A DNA stretch of 64,000 bases. Source: CAYQTO01 sp964420455. Lineage in GTDB: Bacteria > Sumerlaeota > Sumerlaeia > SLMS01. Position numbers and translations under genes: made by a program. The notes under the pieces are model-generated. The model saw only the letters and a program-made list of their open reading frames with translations. It did no database searches and was not told where the DNA came from. Shown one piece after another: positions 8,333 to 16,940 of this stretch (position 1 is its first letter; every line of letters begins with the position of its first letter). The stretch is taken from contig CAYQTO010000003.1 in NCBI GenBank assembly GCA_964420455.1, forward strand, positions 13,232-77,231, read 5' to 3'.

Positions 8333-9754
8333 ATGAAACCCGAATTCCGGCTCCCTTTGATGCGGCTGGTACTTGCCTGGATGGCGCTGGTGCCCGTGGT
8401 GGTTCTCGCGCCGCTGGGGGTGGCCCTGGGCTTGGTCTTCCTGCCCGCGGGGGAGGGCCTGTATCGCTACACCTACGGGGCGTATTTTCTTCCATTCGAG
8501 TTGATGGCGTGGCTGGCGACGGGCGTTGGGGTGGCCTGCTGTGCGTGGGTCTGGAGGCGGGCCGCCGCGGAAGGCACCGCGCCGATCAGGGATCCCGCCT
8601 TCCAACTCGCCCTTGGTGCGGTCATCGTCTTCCTCGCCCATCTGCCCGGATACTCGGAATACGGGATGATTTCGGCGTTTGACTACGAGTGCTACGACCG
8701 TGCGGCGCAGGCGATCCTCGCGGGAACAAATCCTTACGAGGGCACCGACTATCTGTACCCGCCCTTGACGGCTCAGGTCATGGCGGCGGGTTTGTGGCTC
8801 GCGGAAAACCAGCCGGTTCCGCTCGTTCACGAGCAGTATCACACGGGACTCCTGGTCTTTTACGTCTACCAGTCGCTCCAGTATCTTTCCCTGCCGTTGC
8901 TGGCGGTGCTGTTGGCGGGATTGGTGCGCCAATTGTCCGGTTGGGGCTGGGGTTCGGTCGTCGTGCTGGTGGTCGGGGTGCTGCTGTTGTGCCATCCGCT
9001 GACGCGGACGCTGCGCCACCTCCAGGTCAACCTGTGGTGCCTTGTGGGGATGGTGGCGGCGGTGTTGGCGGCGGAGCGGAGACCGATTCTGGCCGGCCTT
9101 GCGCTGGCCCTCGCCGCGCATATCAAGATATACCCCTTGGTACTGCTTCTCCCGTGGGTGCTTTCCGGGCGTTGGGCGGCGTCCGCGTCGGCCGTTGGGG
9201 GCGTGGTGGCCTTCGCGGCGGCGGGGGCTTTTTTGCCCGGCGGTCTCGGTGTCTATACGGACTGGTGGGGGTTTCTGCCGCGGCTGGCCGGCGGGGGCGG
9301 ATGGGGCGTCGAGTTCCTCCGGTCGAACACCGTTGTCAGTTTCCTCGAGAACGCGCGGCGGCTTCTCCTCGGGGCCGATGCGCCATTTTCCTTCGCATCA
9401 CTGTGGTTCGTCTGGCCGCTTCGGGTGCTGATCATTGGGGGATTCCTCGTCCGTCACTGGCAGCGCAGCGGTTGGCCCCTCGGCGCCCGCGCCATCGCAT
9501 CGACGATGGACGCCTTCGCCCTCCTGCTGCTCCTTTCGCCGCTCGCCTGGCCCCATGCGTTTCTCTTCTCGGTGCCGTTCTTTCTCTGGTGCGTGGTGGT
9601 GCTGGGCCGAAACGGTGCCGGCACGCTGGCCGGCGCCGGGGTGCTCATGCTGGTGCTACCAACGATTGACCTGTTTCCACTGAGCTACACGCGCCTGGCG
9701 GGGCTGCTGTGGCTCGTGGTGGCGACGTGGCCGCGGGTGCCCGCTCAGTCGTAA
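8333..9754 (+). CDS. DUF2029 / GT87-like polytopic glycosyltransferase
   Basis: A 473-residue integral membrane protein with about ten to eleven hydrophobic segments. The first extracytoplasmic loop contains FDYECYDRAAQAILAGTNPY, and a later segment reads LAAHIKIYPLVLLLPW. These are hallmarks of DUF2029/GT87, GT-C mannosyltransferases that use polyprenyl-phosphate sugars. The ATG at 8333 is preferred because it sits past the heme oxygenase terminator; the open frame extends upstream to 8213. The gene ends 10 bases into the convergent queE gene. Substrate is unknown. Confidence 0.82.
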   Translation: MKPEFRLPLMRLVLAWMALVPVVVLAPLGVALGLVFLPAGEGLYRYTYGAYFLPFELMAWLATGVGVACCAWVWRRAAAEGTAPIRDPAFQLALGAVIVFLAHLPGYSEYGMISAFDYECYDRAAQAILAGTNPYEGTDYLYPPLTAQVMAAGLWLAENQPVPLVHEQYHTGLLVFYVYQSLQYLSLPLLAVLLAGLVRQLSGWGWGSVVVLVVGVLLLCHPLTRTLRHLQVNLWCLVGMVAAVLAAERRPILAGLALALAAHIKIYPLVLLLPWVLSGRWAASASAVGGVVAFAAAGAFLPGGLGVYTDWWGFLPRLAGGGGWGVEFLRSNTVVSFLENARRLLLGADAPFSFASLWFVWPLRVLIIGGFLVRHWQRSGWPLGARAIASTMDAFALLLLLSPLAWPHAFLFSVPFFLWCVVVLGRNGAGTLAGAGVLMLVLPTIDLFPLSYTRLAGLLWLVVATWPRVPAQS

Positions 9755-10383
9755 CCGGCAAACTTGTGGGTCTGGAGGCTGACTTTCCAGCGCGGGTTCG
9801 CGAGGCAGTACTCGATCGTGCGGCGGGTGTTCGCCTCGGCGTCGGGGCCGTCCATTGGTTGGAGATAGAAGTGCTCGAAGCGCAGGTGTTCGAGGTCTGC
9901 GGGCTCGAGCCCTTCCTGGGGGTAGACGAGCTTGAGCGAGTTGCCCTTGGTGACGACCAGGTCGCTGCCGGCCTTGGGACTGACGGTTACCCAGTCGATT
10001 CCGGGTGGAAGAGGACGGGTGCCGTTGGTCTCGATGGCGATCTCGAAGTTGCGGTCGTGGAGGGCGTCGACGAGCGCGCTATCGGTCTGGAGAGCCGGTT
10101 CGCCGCCGGTGAGGACAACGAAGGGGCGGGGGAGTGCGGCGTGGGGTGCGGGATGGCAGGTCGCGATTCTGTCTGCCAGATCCTGGGGTGTCTCGAAGCG
10201 GCCACCGTCGGGCTCGGTGCCGACGAAATCCGTGTCGCAAAAGCGACAGCTCGCCGCGGCGCGGTCGTCCTCGCGCCCCGTCCAGAGGTTGCAGCCGGCA
10301 AAGCGGGCGAAGACCGCCGGGCGGCCGGCATGGAAGCCTTCCCCTTGGAAGGTGTAATAGATCCGTTTGAGCAGGTAGGGCAT
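9745..10383 (-). CDS. queE: 7-carboxy-7-deazaguanine synthase (radical SAM)
   Basis: Radical SAM enzyme that contracts carboxytetrahydropterin to 7-carboxy-7-deazaguanine on the way to queuosine. Its 212 residues match the small QueE size. The N-terminus MPYLLKRIYYTFQGEGFHAG and the GCNLWTGREDD segment match the proteobacterial QueE type, whose cluster cysteines are spaced C-x14-C-x2-C; that spacing is seen here (Cys of GCNLW, then CRFC). FVVLTGGEPALQ gives the GGE motif. The ATG at 10383 is chosen on homology; the frame stays open to 10455. No queC, queD or queF is nearby. Confidence 0.93.
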   Translation of the reverse strand: MPYLLKRIYYTFQGEGFHAGRPAVFARFAGCNLWTGREDDRAAASCRFCDTDFVGTEPDGGRFETPQDLADRIATCHPAPHAALPRPFVVLTGGEPALQTDSALVDALHDRNFEIAIETNGTRPLPPGIDWVTVSPKAGSDLVVTKGNSLKLVYPQEGLEPADLEHLRFEHFYLQPMDGPDAEANTRRTIEYCLANPRWKVSLQTHKFAGYD

Positions 10384-10691
10384 CGTGTTGGGGCTCGCCG
10401 GGTTGCGGGCGACCCCACACGGTCGGCGGAGGCGGAGGTCGGGATCAATCCCCAAAGAAAGAGGAGACTTGGTTTTCAGTGAGCCTTTTCACCCACCGGG
10501 CGCCGCTTGGGGCCAAAAACCATTCAGCTGAAACGGCTTCCAAGGGACGGACAAGTGCTTTTTTGCTTTGACATATCCCGGCTGAAGTTTCGTCATATGG
10601 GTGTCACTCGGAAAGGTTCATCCGTCACACAGACGGCACTTACCAAGCGGCAGCCCGCGTTTAGGGCACACACATCAAAGGAGCTTCAGGA
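10384..10691 (+). other. Intergenic region between queE and the secreted-protein gene
   Basis: A 308-base stretch with no convincing gene. It holds the divergent upstream regions of queE (minus) and the secreted protein (plus). A possible promoter is at 10568-10596, and an AGGAG ribosome site lies just before the ATG at 10692. Confidence 0.6.
10568..10596 (+). promoter_or_regulatory. Possible sigma-70-type promoter for the secreted-protein gene
   Basis: TTGACA at 10568-10573 is a perfect -35. With 17-base spacing the -10 is CGTCAT (10591-10596), matching TATAAT at three of six positions. It resembles the dnaN promoter candidate (CGTAAT -10). The distance to the start codon is about 95 bases. 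Confidence 0.4.
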
Positions 10692-11705
10692 ATGAAGAAG
10701 TTTCATCTTGGTCTTGCAGCAGGCCTCATGGCGGCGGCGGTCGCCCCCGTCTCGGCCCAGGTTATCTACTCCACGAACTTCGATGGCGTTCCCGCCGCGA
10801 GCGACATGGAAGTCATCGCCTTCGACGGCACCGTCGGCGCCGCGGCGGTGGATGCGCTCAGCGGGGTGGAGTTCCAGTTCAGCGGCGACTACAGCCTGAT
10901 TAATGCGGGTGCATCGCCGGTCCCCGAAGCCCCGAGCAGCCAGGCCGGTGATGGCCCGACTGCCGGCGTCATCATCAACACGCCGGAGGGCGGCACCGGG
11001 GCCATGGTCTACTATGTGCCCGATACCCCGGGCGACTTCCGCGCCACCTTCGACTTCATCAATGCCTATCCCGGTGGCGGCGGCTCGACCGAGAGCTTCA
11101 TCACCTCGGTTTACGGCGACGGCAACTACGTTGGTTATTACACTTCCACCGACGTCTTCGGCTACGTGACGTTCTTCTACGGCGACTACGACGTTGCCGG
11201 CGACGATATCCGCGTGGGCGAGGGTGGTGCCGGTGGTACCGACCCGTGGTTCCCGAACGACCTTGATGGCTTCCCCGCCATCGAGTCCGGTGCGGCCCTC
11301 CCCGGCATCACTTGGGGCGATGACCCCATTGGGGCCGATATCGCCGGTCGTGACATCGCTGGCGGTGGTGTCCTCAACGACGGCGATACGAGCGGCATCG
11401 ACGACCTGTTCGAGACCGCCCTTCCCAACTCGCTCAACACAGATGGCACCCCCCGCGTTGGCTGTCTCCTGAACGCCTGGACGGTCGTTACGGTCGAGAT
11501 GGTCGGCGGTGTCTACTCCGTCAGCTACAACGGCAACCTGATCTTCTCCTACGACGACCCGGACGACTCCTTCAGCTCCGGCAAGTTCGGCATCACGTTC
11601 GAGGATCTGAATGAGTTCGCCGGCGGTGGTACCAACTACGGCATCATCGACAACCTCGTGATCGAGGATCTGACCACGGCGGTGAACGACTGGGCCCTGT
11701 ACTGA
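10692..11705 (+). CDS. Secreted protein of unknown function with a C-terminal WALY tail
   Basis: A 337-residue exported protein with a clear Sec signal peptide (MKKFHLGLAAGLMAAAVAPVSAQ). The mature part is Gly-, Asp- and aromatic-rich, low in Lys, and looks like an extracellular beta-sandwich of the lectin/laminin-G kind (segments such as FSSGKFGITFEDLNEF and YGIIDNLVIEDL). That fold is only a guess. It ends with VNDWALY. Such short aromatic endings are seen in secreted proteins of some candidate phyla, and may be a sorting or processing tail. It has a good AGGAG site, a possible own promoter and a strong terminator, which suggests high expression. Confidence 0.75.
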   Translation: MKKFHLGLAAGLMAAAVAPVSAQVIYSTNFDGVPAASDMEVIAFDGTVGAAAVDALSGVEFQFSGDYSLINAGASPVPEAPSSQAGDGPTAGVIINTPEGGTGAMVYYVPDTPGDFRATFDFINAYPGGGGSTESFITSVYGDGNYVGYYTSTDVFGYVTFFYGDYDVAGDDIRVGEGGAGGTDPWFPNDLDGFPAIESGAALPGITWGDDPIGADIAGRDIAGGGVLNDGDTSGIDDLFETALPNSLNTDGTPRVGCLLNAWTVVTVEMVGGVYSVSYNGNLIFSYDDPDDSFSSGKFGITFEDLNEFAGGGTNYGIIDNLVIEDLTTAVNDWALY

Positions 11706-11732
11706 GCCCGGGCGGACATTCAGCAGGATTGG

Positions 11733-11767
11733 GAACCGGAGCGGCGCCGCCGCTCCGGTTCTTTTTT
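11733..11767 (+). terminator. Rho-independent terminator after the secreted-protein gene
   Basis: Perfect 13-bp stem (11733-11745 with 11749-11761), 3-nt loop and six Ts (11762-11767). It is one of the strongest terminators in the window. Confidence 0.92.
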
Positions 11768-11881
11768 GGGCCCGTCAAAGCGCGGCCAAGTTCCCCGGCA
11801 CGGTTCCACCTTGCAGTCCTGCAACGGGGGCCTCATAAGCGGTGGCTTCAAACGTCCCCTACAAGGAGTCCGCCCATCGTG

Positions 11882-12676
11882 ATGCTCAAAGACCAACGAA
11901 TCCTCGTCGTCGGCGTGGCCAACAACGCCTCGATCGCGTGGGGGATCGCCCAGGCGCTGATCGCGCAGGGCGCCCGCGTGGCGCTGACTTACCAGAACGA
12001 GCGAACAGAGAAGCGCGTCGTCGCACTGGCCGAGGAGCAGGAGCCAAAGCTGCCCACGTTCCAACTCGATGCGACCATGCCGGAGACGGTGACCGCCGTC
12101 ATGGAGGCGCTCGACAAGGACTGGGGCGGGCTCGACGGGTTGGTGCATTCGATCGCCTTCGCCAAGAAGGACGACCTTGTGCCGGGGATCACGAAGACCA
12201 GCCTCGAGGGATGGCAGACGGCGCTCCACGTCAGCGCGTACACCCTGATCGAACTGATGCGGGCGGCGATGCCACTTTTCCAGAAGGCCGGCGGGGGATC
12301 CGTGCTGACGCTGACCTACGAATCGAGGGTGGTGTTTCCAAGCTACAATCTGATGGGTGTGGCCAAGTCGGCGCTGGAGGCGACGATGCGTTACGCGGCG
12401 TGGGAAGGGGGGCGGTCCAACGTGCGAGTCAACGCGATCAGCGCGGGGCCGATCAAGACCCTCGCAGCGCGGGGAATCGGCGGTTTCAGCACCATGTTCG
12501 ACGAGGGCGAGAAACGGAGCCCCCTCGGCCGCAACGTGACGCAGGAAGAAGTGGGAAACACCGGCGCGTTCCTGTTGTCCCCCCTGGCCAGTGGGATTAC
12601 CGGTCAGGTGATTTTTGTCGATGCGGGGCAAAGCATCATGGGGGTTGCCGCCTCGGCCGAGGGTTCGGGATCCTAA
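11882..12676 (+). CDS. fabI: Enoyl-[acyl-carrier-protein] reductase (NADH), FabI
   Basis: Last reduction step of each fatty-acid elongation cycle, in the cytoplasm. The 264-residue short-chain dehydrogenase has the FabI nucleotide motif VVGVANNASIAWGIA and a catalytic pair in Tyr-x6-Lys spacing (SYNLMGVAKSAL). The second FabI tyrosine lies in LTLTYES, and VNAISAGPIKTLAA follows. The E. coli-type LTLSYLG is changed to LTLTYES, but the tyrosine is kept. An AGGAG at about 11863 fits either GTG at 11879 or ATG at 11882. It is followed by trxA after 82 bases. Confidence 0.95.
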   Translation: MLKDQRILVVGVANNASIAWGIAQALIAQGARVALTYQNERTEKRVVALAEEQEPKLPTFQLDATMPETVTAVMEALDKDWGGLDGLVHSIAFAKKDDLVPGITKTSLEGWQTALHVSAYTLIELMRAAMPLFQKAGGGSVLTLTYESRVVFPSYNLMGVAKSALEATMRYAAWEGGRSNVRVNAISAGPIKTLAARGIGGFSTMFDEGEKRSPLGRNVTQEEVGNTGAFLLSPLASGITGQVIFVDAGQSIMGVAASAEGSGS

Positions 12677-12680
12677 AGGC

Positions 12681-12696
12681 TGGCACGTCCGGTGCG
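12681..12696 (+). promoter_or_regulatory. Possible sigma-54 promoter upstream of trxA
   Basis: TGGCACG at 12681-12687 followed by GTGC at 12692-12695 keeps the invariant GG-N10-GC spacing of sigma-54 promoters; the -12 element is GTGC rather than TTGC. It lies about 65 bases before the trxA start. Two NtrC-type activators (38079, 55669) are encoded in the window. It could be chance, since only one such site was noticed. Confidence 0.35.
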
Positions 12697-12758
12697 TTGT
12701 GCACCCGCGAACAACGCGGTTTTGCGTTCAAATCTTCCATTCCTCGGAGAAAACAACT

Positions 12759-13085
12759 ATGGCTGGTTCCGCCGTCAAGGTGACCGACGCTGACTTCCAA
12801 ACGACCGTGCTGGAGTCCGACAAGCCGGTATTTGTCGATTTCTGGGCCACCTGGTGCCCCCCCTGCAAGCGCATCGCCCCCTTCGTGGAGGAGCTCGCAA
12901 CCGACTACGACGGTCGCGCCGTGGTCGCCAAGGTCGACATCGACGAGAGCGGGGAAACCGCCATGAAGTACGGCATCAGCAGCATTCCGACGCTCATGGT
13001 GTTCAAGAACGGCGAGCCCGTCGAGGTCGTCACGGGGGCTGTCCCCAAGGAGCACATGAGCCAGATGATCGACAAGCACCTGTAA
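12759..13085 (+). CDS. trxA: Thioredoxin
   Basis: Small cytoplasmic disulfide reductase, 108 residues, with the full thioredoxin fold. The active site is FWATWCPPCKRIAPF, so the usual WCGPC is WCPPC, which may shift the redox potential. The cis-proline is in SIPTLMVFKNGE. The ATG at 12759 is chosen because it starts the conserved domain; the frame extends upstream to 12615 with no homology. It is followed by a hairpin terminator and then by a thioredoxin-fold paralogue lacking the cysteines. Confidence 0.93.
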   Translation: MAGSAVKVTDADFQTTVLESDKPVFVDFWATWCPPCKRIAPFVEELATDYDGRAVVAKVDIDESGETAMKYGISSIPTLMVFKNGEPVEVVTGAVPKEHMSQMIDKHL

Positions 13086-13103
13086 GAAAATCGTCTGCTC
13101 CGG

Positions 13104-13146
13104 GTGGGCCGGCGGCGGCCATTCCCCGCCGGCACCACACCCTTTT
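13104..13146 (+). terminator. Probable terminator after trxA
   Basis: A stem of seven G/C pairs (13108-13114 with 13127-13133), extended by GTGG/CCAC across a one-base bulge, is followed by five Ts at 13142-13146. It lies about 20 bases past the trxA stop. Confidence 0.65.
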
Positions 13147-13264
13147 TCACTGGTGATCCGTGCTTGACATTCCCATGACATGTGGGGAGTCGTGTGAGTT
13201 TATACGGATGGAAGGCCCTCGTCGTTCCTTCCGTGATTTTCCGGGAAATCAGGCATCGATCCCC

Positions 13265-13594
13265 ATGGACACACTTACGACGGAAGTCTCCGAGGAAACG
13301 TTCGGCAACGAGGTGGTGACGGAATCCTCGCCAGTGCTGGTGGCCTTCTATGACGAGGAGGACCGGCGGGAGGCGGAGAGGACCCTTTCGCCGTTGGAAA
13401 TGTTGGCGGAGATGAATCTTGGTCGGGTGAAGTGCTGCCGGGTGAACGTGCGCAAGTTCGCCCAGTTCGCGACGGAATACCGGTTGAGGAGCCTGCCCTC
13501 CTTCCTTCTCTTCAAGGAAGGCGAGGTGTGCCAGCGCGTGGAAGGTCACGCGACACCGCGGGTGCTGAACGCTCTGGTGAACCGCTACGCCTGA
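13265..13594 (+). CDS. Thioredoxin-fold protein without the CxxC motif
   Basis: A 109-residue protein that aligns along its length with thioredoxin: an N-terminal strand-helix, then SSPVLVAFYDEEDRREAERT where FWATWCPPC would be, then RLRSLPSFLLFKEGEVCQRV with the cis-proline. The redox cysteines are replaced by acidic and basic residues, so it cannot act as a disulfide reductase. It may be a binding or chaperone version. It follows trxA by 180 bases, with a terminator between, and precedes nrdR by 36 bases. The start is uncertain: the frame is open from 13160, and ATG codons at 13208 and 13265 are possible. The later one matches the fold. Confidence 0.75.
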   Translation: MDTLTTEVSEETFGNEVVTESSPVLVAFYDEEDRREAERTLSPLEMLAEMNLGRVKCCRVNVRKFAQFATEYRLRSLPSFLLFKEGEVCQRVEGHATPRVLNALVNRYA

Positions 13595-13630
13595 TTCCTG
13601 CGGGGTGTCTCCCCGCTGGCGGGTAGGCGG

Positions 13631-14083
13631 ATGAAGTGCCCCTTTTGCGCCCATGCGGAAACGCGGGTGATCAACTCCCGAGCAGCGAACAACGGCGAAA
13701 CGATTCGCCGCCGCCGTGCCTGTCCTGTCTGCGAAGGGCGGTTCACGACCTTCGAAGTCATCGAAAAGCCCGAACAGACGGTGATCAAGCGGGACGGCCG
13801 CCGCGTTCCCTACAATCGCGAGAGGCTCGCCCTTGGCATCCAGAAATCCTGCAACAAGCGCCCGGTCACGGAGGCCCAGATCGAGGCCATCGTCAATTAC
13901 GTGGAGAAGGAAGCCTTTCGCACCCCCGCCCAGGAAGTGACCACGGACCAGATCGGCAAACTCGTGCTCAAGCGCCTCAAGGACGTCGACGAAGTCGCAT
14001 ACCTGCGCTTCGCTTCCGTCTATAAGGAGTTCCGCGACCTCCACGACTTCAACACCGAGATCCGCTCGCTGCTGAAGGACTGA
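13631..14083 (+). CDS. nrdR: Transcriptional repressor NrdR
   Basis: ATP/dATP-sensing repressor of ribonucleotide reductase genes. At 150 residues it has the N-terminal zinc ribbon (MKCPFC, then RACPVCEGRF) and an ATP-cone that begins VIKRDGRRVPYNRERL. The C-terminal part VDEVAYLRFASVYKEF is typical. No nrd gene is in the window, and no NrdR box was recognised. Confidence 0.96.
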   Translation: MKCPFCAHAETRVINSRAANNGETIRRRRACPVCEGRFTTFEVIEKPEQTVIKRDGRRVPYNRERLALGIQKSCNKRPVTEAQIEAIVNYVEKEAFRTPAQEVTTDQIGKLVLKRLKDVDEVAYLRFASVYKEFRDLHDFNTEIRSLLKD

Positions 14084-14239
14084 GGCGGGCAACAGCGGAC
14101 GGGTGTTCGGGGGTGGCCAAAGGCAAGATGCGGCACTGCCGTGAGGGGATGTTGACAGCCGGGTTTGGGGTTGCCCTGCGGCTCGGGCCGCCCCTTGCCT
14201 CGGGGCGCTTTCGAACCCCCCGATCCGAGGCTAGAATCC

Positions 14240-15484
14240 ATGGCGACTTTTCGTCCCTTCCGCATGCTCCGACCCGATCCCGCGAGGGCGCGCGCCGTCT
14301 GTGCGTTGCCCTACGATGTCATGTCGACCGACGAGGCCCGCGAGATGGCCGAGGGCAATCCCCACAGCTTCCTGCGGGTGACGCGCGCGGAGCTCGAGAT
14401 TGAGCCGGGCGTCGATCCGTACTCCGACGCCGTCTATACGCGGGGAGGCGAGAACCTGCGGCGCCTCGTCGCCGAGTCGGTCCTCGTCCGTGAGGAGACC
14501 CCTGCCTATATGGTCTATCGCCTGCGCATGGGCGACCATTTGCAGACGGGATTCATCGGCGTGGCCAGTTGCGAGGAGTACGACGCCAACATCGTCCGCA
14601 AGCACGAGCTGACTCGGCCGGACAAGGAGGACGACCGTACGCGGCACATCAACCTCCTCGGGGCGCAGACCGGCGCGGTCTTCCTCGCCTACAAGGCACA
14701 GGCGGACCTCGACGCGTTTCTCAAGGAGAAGACCGCGACCGCGCCGTTCATCGATTTCGTGGCCGAGGATGGCATCGGCCATTCGGCGTGGATGGTGCGC
14801 GATGGCGACGAGATCGCCCGGGTTGAGAAGGCCTTTGCCGGTCTCGACGCCCTGTACGTCGCCGACGGCCACCACCGCAGCGCCGCCGCTTCGCGCGTCA
14901 TGGCCGAGCGCAAGGCCGCCAATCCCGGCCATACCGGCGACGAGCCCTACAACTTCTTCCTCACGGTGGCCTTCCCCCACGACCAGGTCCAGGTGCTCGG
15001 GTACCACCGCGTGGTGACGGACCTGAACGGCCACGAGCCGGCGGCCTTCCTCGAGGCATTGAAAAAACTGGGTGAGGTGGCCCCGCTCGAGGCACGTCGC
15101 GAACCCACCGGCAAGGGCGAGACCACCGTCTATCTCGATGGACGCTGGTACGCGGTGCGTTGGAGCGGGGAGCTCTATCCGACGGCCGATCCTGTCGGGC
15201 AACTGGACGTGGCCGTGCTGCAACGCAACGTGCTGGAGGGCCTTCTTGGCATTGGAAACGTTCGGACGGACAAGCGAATCAGCTTCGTCGGCGGAATTCG
15301 CGGGACGGGCGAACTGCAGAAGCTGGTGGATTCAGGGAGCTTCGCCGTGGCGTTCGCGATGTTTCCGACATCGGTGGGGGAACTGATGGCGATTGCAGAC
15401 GCGGGCGAGCTCATGCCGCCGAAGTCGACCTGGTTCGAGCCGAAGGTGCGCGATGCGATGGCCGTGGCCTTGATCGAGGACTAA
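14240..15484 (+). CDS. DUF1015 family protein
   Basis: A 414-residue cytoplasmic protein of the widely distributed DUF1015 family. The N-terminus reads RPFRMLRPDPARARAVCALP followed by YDVMS, the central region has RKHELTRPDKEDDR, and the family hallmark YVADGHHRSAAASR follows. Distantly ParB/Srx-like nucleotide-dependent activity has been suggested for the fold; its substrate in bacteria is not established. The last 74 bases overlap the 3' end of the convergent membrane protein gene, an unusually long convergent overlap. One GTCTATACG word lies in frame at 14432. Confidence 0.85.
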   Translation: MATFRPFRMLRPDPARARAVCALPYDVMSTDEAREMAEGNPHSFLRVTRAELEIEPGVDPYSDAVYTRGGENLRRLVAESVLVREETPAYMVYRLRMGDHLQTGFIGVASCEEYDANIVRKHELTRPDKEDDRTRHINLLGAQTGAVFLAYKAQADLDAFLKEKTATAPFIDFVAEDGIGHSAWMVRDGDEIARVEKAFAGLDALYVADGHHRSAAASRVMAERKAANPGHTGDEPYNFFLTVAFPHDQVQVLGYHRVVTDLNGHEPAAFLEALKKLGEVAPLEARREPTGKGETTVYLDGRWYAVRWSGELYPTADPVGQLDVAVLQRNVLEGLLGIGNVRTDKRISFVGGIRGTGELQKLVDSGSFAVAFAMFPTSVGELMAIADAGELMPPKSTWFEPKVRDAMAVALIED

Positions 15485-16934
15485 GGGCGACGGCACCCAG
15501 CAGCGTCGCGTAGAGACAGATAAAGAGGACGACGGCAGTCCGCGGGCCACCGGCGGAGGGGGCGAGAACCCACTCCGGGGAGGGGCGTGGTTCGTAGACG
15601 AGGATCGGTCGGTGTTCCCGGCCGCGGAGCCACTGCCAGGGGGCCAGGGCCTCATGCGGATGATCACCGGTGAAGCCCAATCCAAGAAGCCAGAGATGCC
15701 CGACGAGGGGGCTCATAAGGGGATCCCAGTGGACGGGCCCGAGAGCGGTGAAGGGGAGCGGGTCGTTGGCCTGGGGGGGAGTCGTGGCGGCGACAGCGCG
15801 GACCGCGGGGCGGAGGTAGTCCTCGTGGTGCACGAGGAGCCCGGGCACCTGAACCACCGCCGACAGACCCACGAGACCAAGGGCGATGCTTCGCGCGGGG
15901 GGGCTCCATCGACGAAGCGCCAGCGCCGCAGGCAATGCGAGGAGTGGAATGATGGGGACAAGGAAGCGTGGCCCCCAGCACCAGTCGCCGGACCACGTCC
16001 ACCACGCGGCGTGGATGGCTGTCTGGGCGGCGACGGTGACGGCAAGCGCAAGGGCCAGTCGGCGGTGGCGGCGAAAGAACAGGGGCACGGCCAGCAGCGA
16101 GGCAATCACCCACGGCGTATAGACAAAGAGCGACTTGCCGGGACTGAGCCAGAGGCCTGCGCCGCCCACGAGCGGGTTGCCGGTAAAGCCCTGGCCCCGA
16201 TAGCCAAAGCCGAGGGGGTCGCCAAACTTCCAGGCGTTCCAGCCGAGGAGGCCCATCGCTCCGAGCGCGATTCCCGCCCCGGTGGCCGCCACGGCCGCGC
16301 CGCGCCGGCCGGCGGTGGCGGCGAGCCAGAGTCCCGGGGCAGCCGCATAGACGTAGATGGCCTTGCTGTTGATGAGCGCGGCCAGCGCCAGCGTATAGAC
16401 AACCGCCGGGGTGACGCTGCCGCGGCGACCAAAGGACCACGCGCCCGCCAGCGTGGCCACAAGCAGCAGCGCCTGGAGGCTCTCGGAGAACAGGCTCCGC
16501 CCGTAGGGCGCAAGGAGGGAGGCGAGAACCAGCCCGGCGGCGACGGCCCCCGTCCTGCGAGCCAGTCCAAGGGCCTGGATCCACCAGGCGAGCACCGCCA
16601 CCAGCGCGGCGGTGATCACGGCGCCGGGCAGGCGCAACGTCCACCAGTGCCACGCGCCCCAGCCGTCTCCGTAGGGGCCTGCGACCCCCGCCAGCCGGAG
16701 AAGCCCCGCGGCGGGCACGGTGGCGATCGTCTGGGCAGCGGGGTAACGGGCGTAGGTCGCCATCCAGTCGGAGTCCATGGCGGCATCCGGGGCACCGCCG
16801 ACCAGACTCCAGGCCAGCCGCGTATGGACGGCTTCGTCGGAAAGGGGCGGCCGCCCGCTCCCCAGAAGCAGCAGCCCGATGGCGACAAGAAGGCAGGGGA
16901 AAGCCGCGCGGAAGACGGGCCCGCCCGCGGCCAC
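15411..16934 (-). CDS. Polytopic membrane glycosyltransferase-like protein
   Basis: A 507-residue protein with about eleven to twelve hydrophobic segments. After the first helix it has PPLSDEAVHTRLAWSLVGG, with the acidic loop residues of GT-C/PMT-like enzymes, and later WWTWSGDWCWGPRFLVPIIP, a loop common in uncharacterised GT39-like membrane proteins. It probably transfers sugars from a lipid carrier, but the substrate is unknown. It starts at GTG 16934, seven bases after the stop of the radical SAM fragment, so the two form one unit. Two GTCTATACG words (16116 and 16392) encode Val-Tyr-Thr here. The basic Ser/Pro/Arg-rich C-terminal end overlaps DUF1015. Confidence 0.75.
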   Translation of the reverse strand: MAAGGPVFRAAFPCLLVAIGLLLLGSGRPPLSDEAVHTRLAWSLVGGAPDAAMDSDWMATYARYPAAQTIATVPAAGLLRLAGVAGPYGDGWGAWHWWTLRLPGAVITAALVAVLAWWIQALGLARRTGAVAAGLVLASLLAPYGRSLFSESLQALLLVATLAGAWSFGRRGSVTPAVVYTLALAALINSKAIYVYAAAPGLWLAATAGRRGAAVAATGAGIALGAMGLLGWNAWKFGDPLGFGYRGQGFTGNPLVGGAGLWLSPGKSLFVYTPWVIASLLAVPLFFRRHRRLALALAVTVAAQTAIHAAWWTWSGDWCWGPRFLVPIIPLLALPAALALRRWSPPARSIALGLVGLSAVVQVPGLLVHHEDYLRPAVRAVAATTPPQANDPLPFTALGPVHWDPLMSPLVGHLWLLGLGFTGDHPHEALAPWQWLRGREHRPILVYEPRPSPEWVLAPSAGGPRTAVVLFICLYATLLGAVALSPRSRPRPSHRAPSARTRSTSAA

Positions 16935-16940
16935 CCGCCG

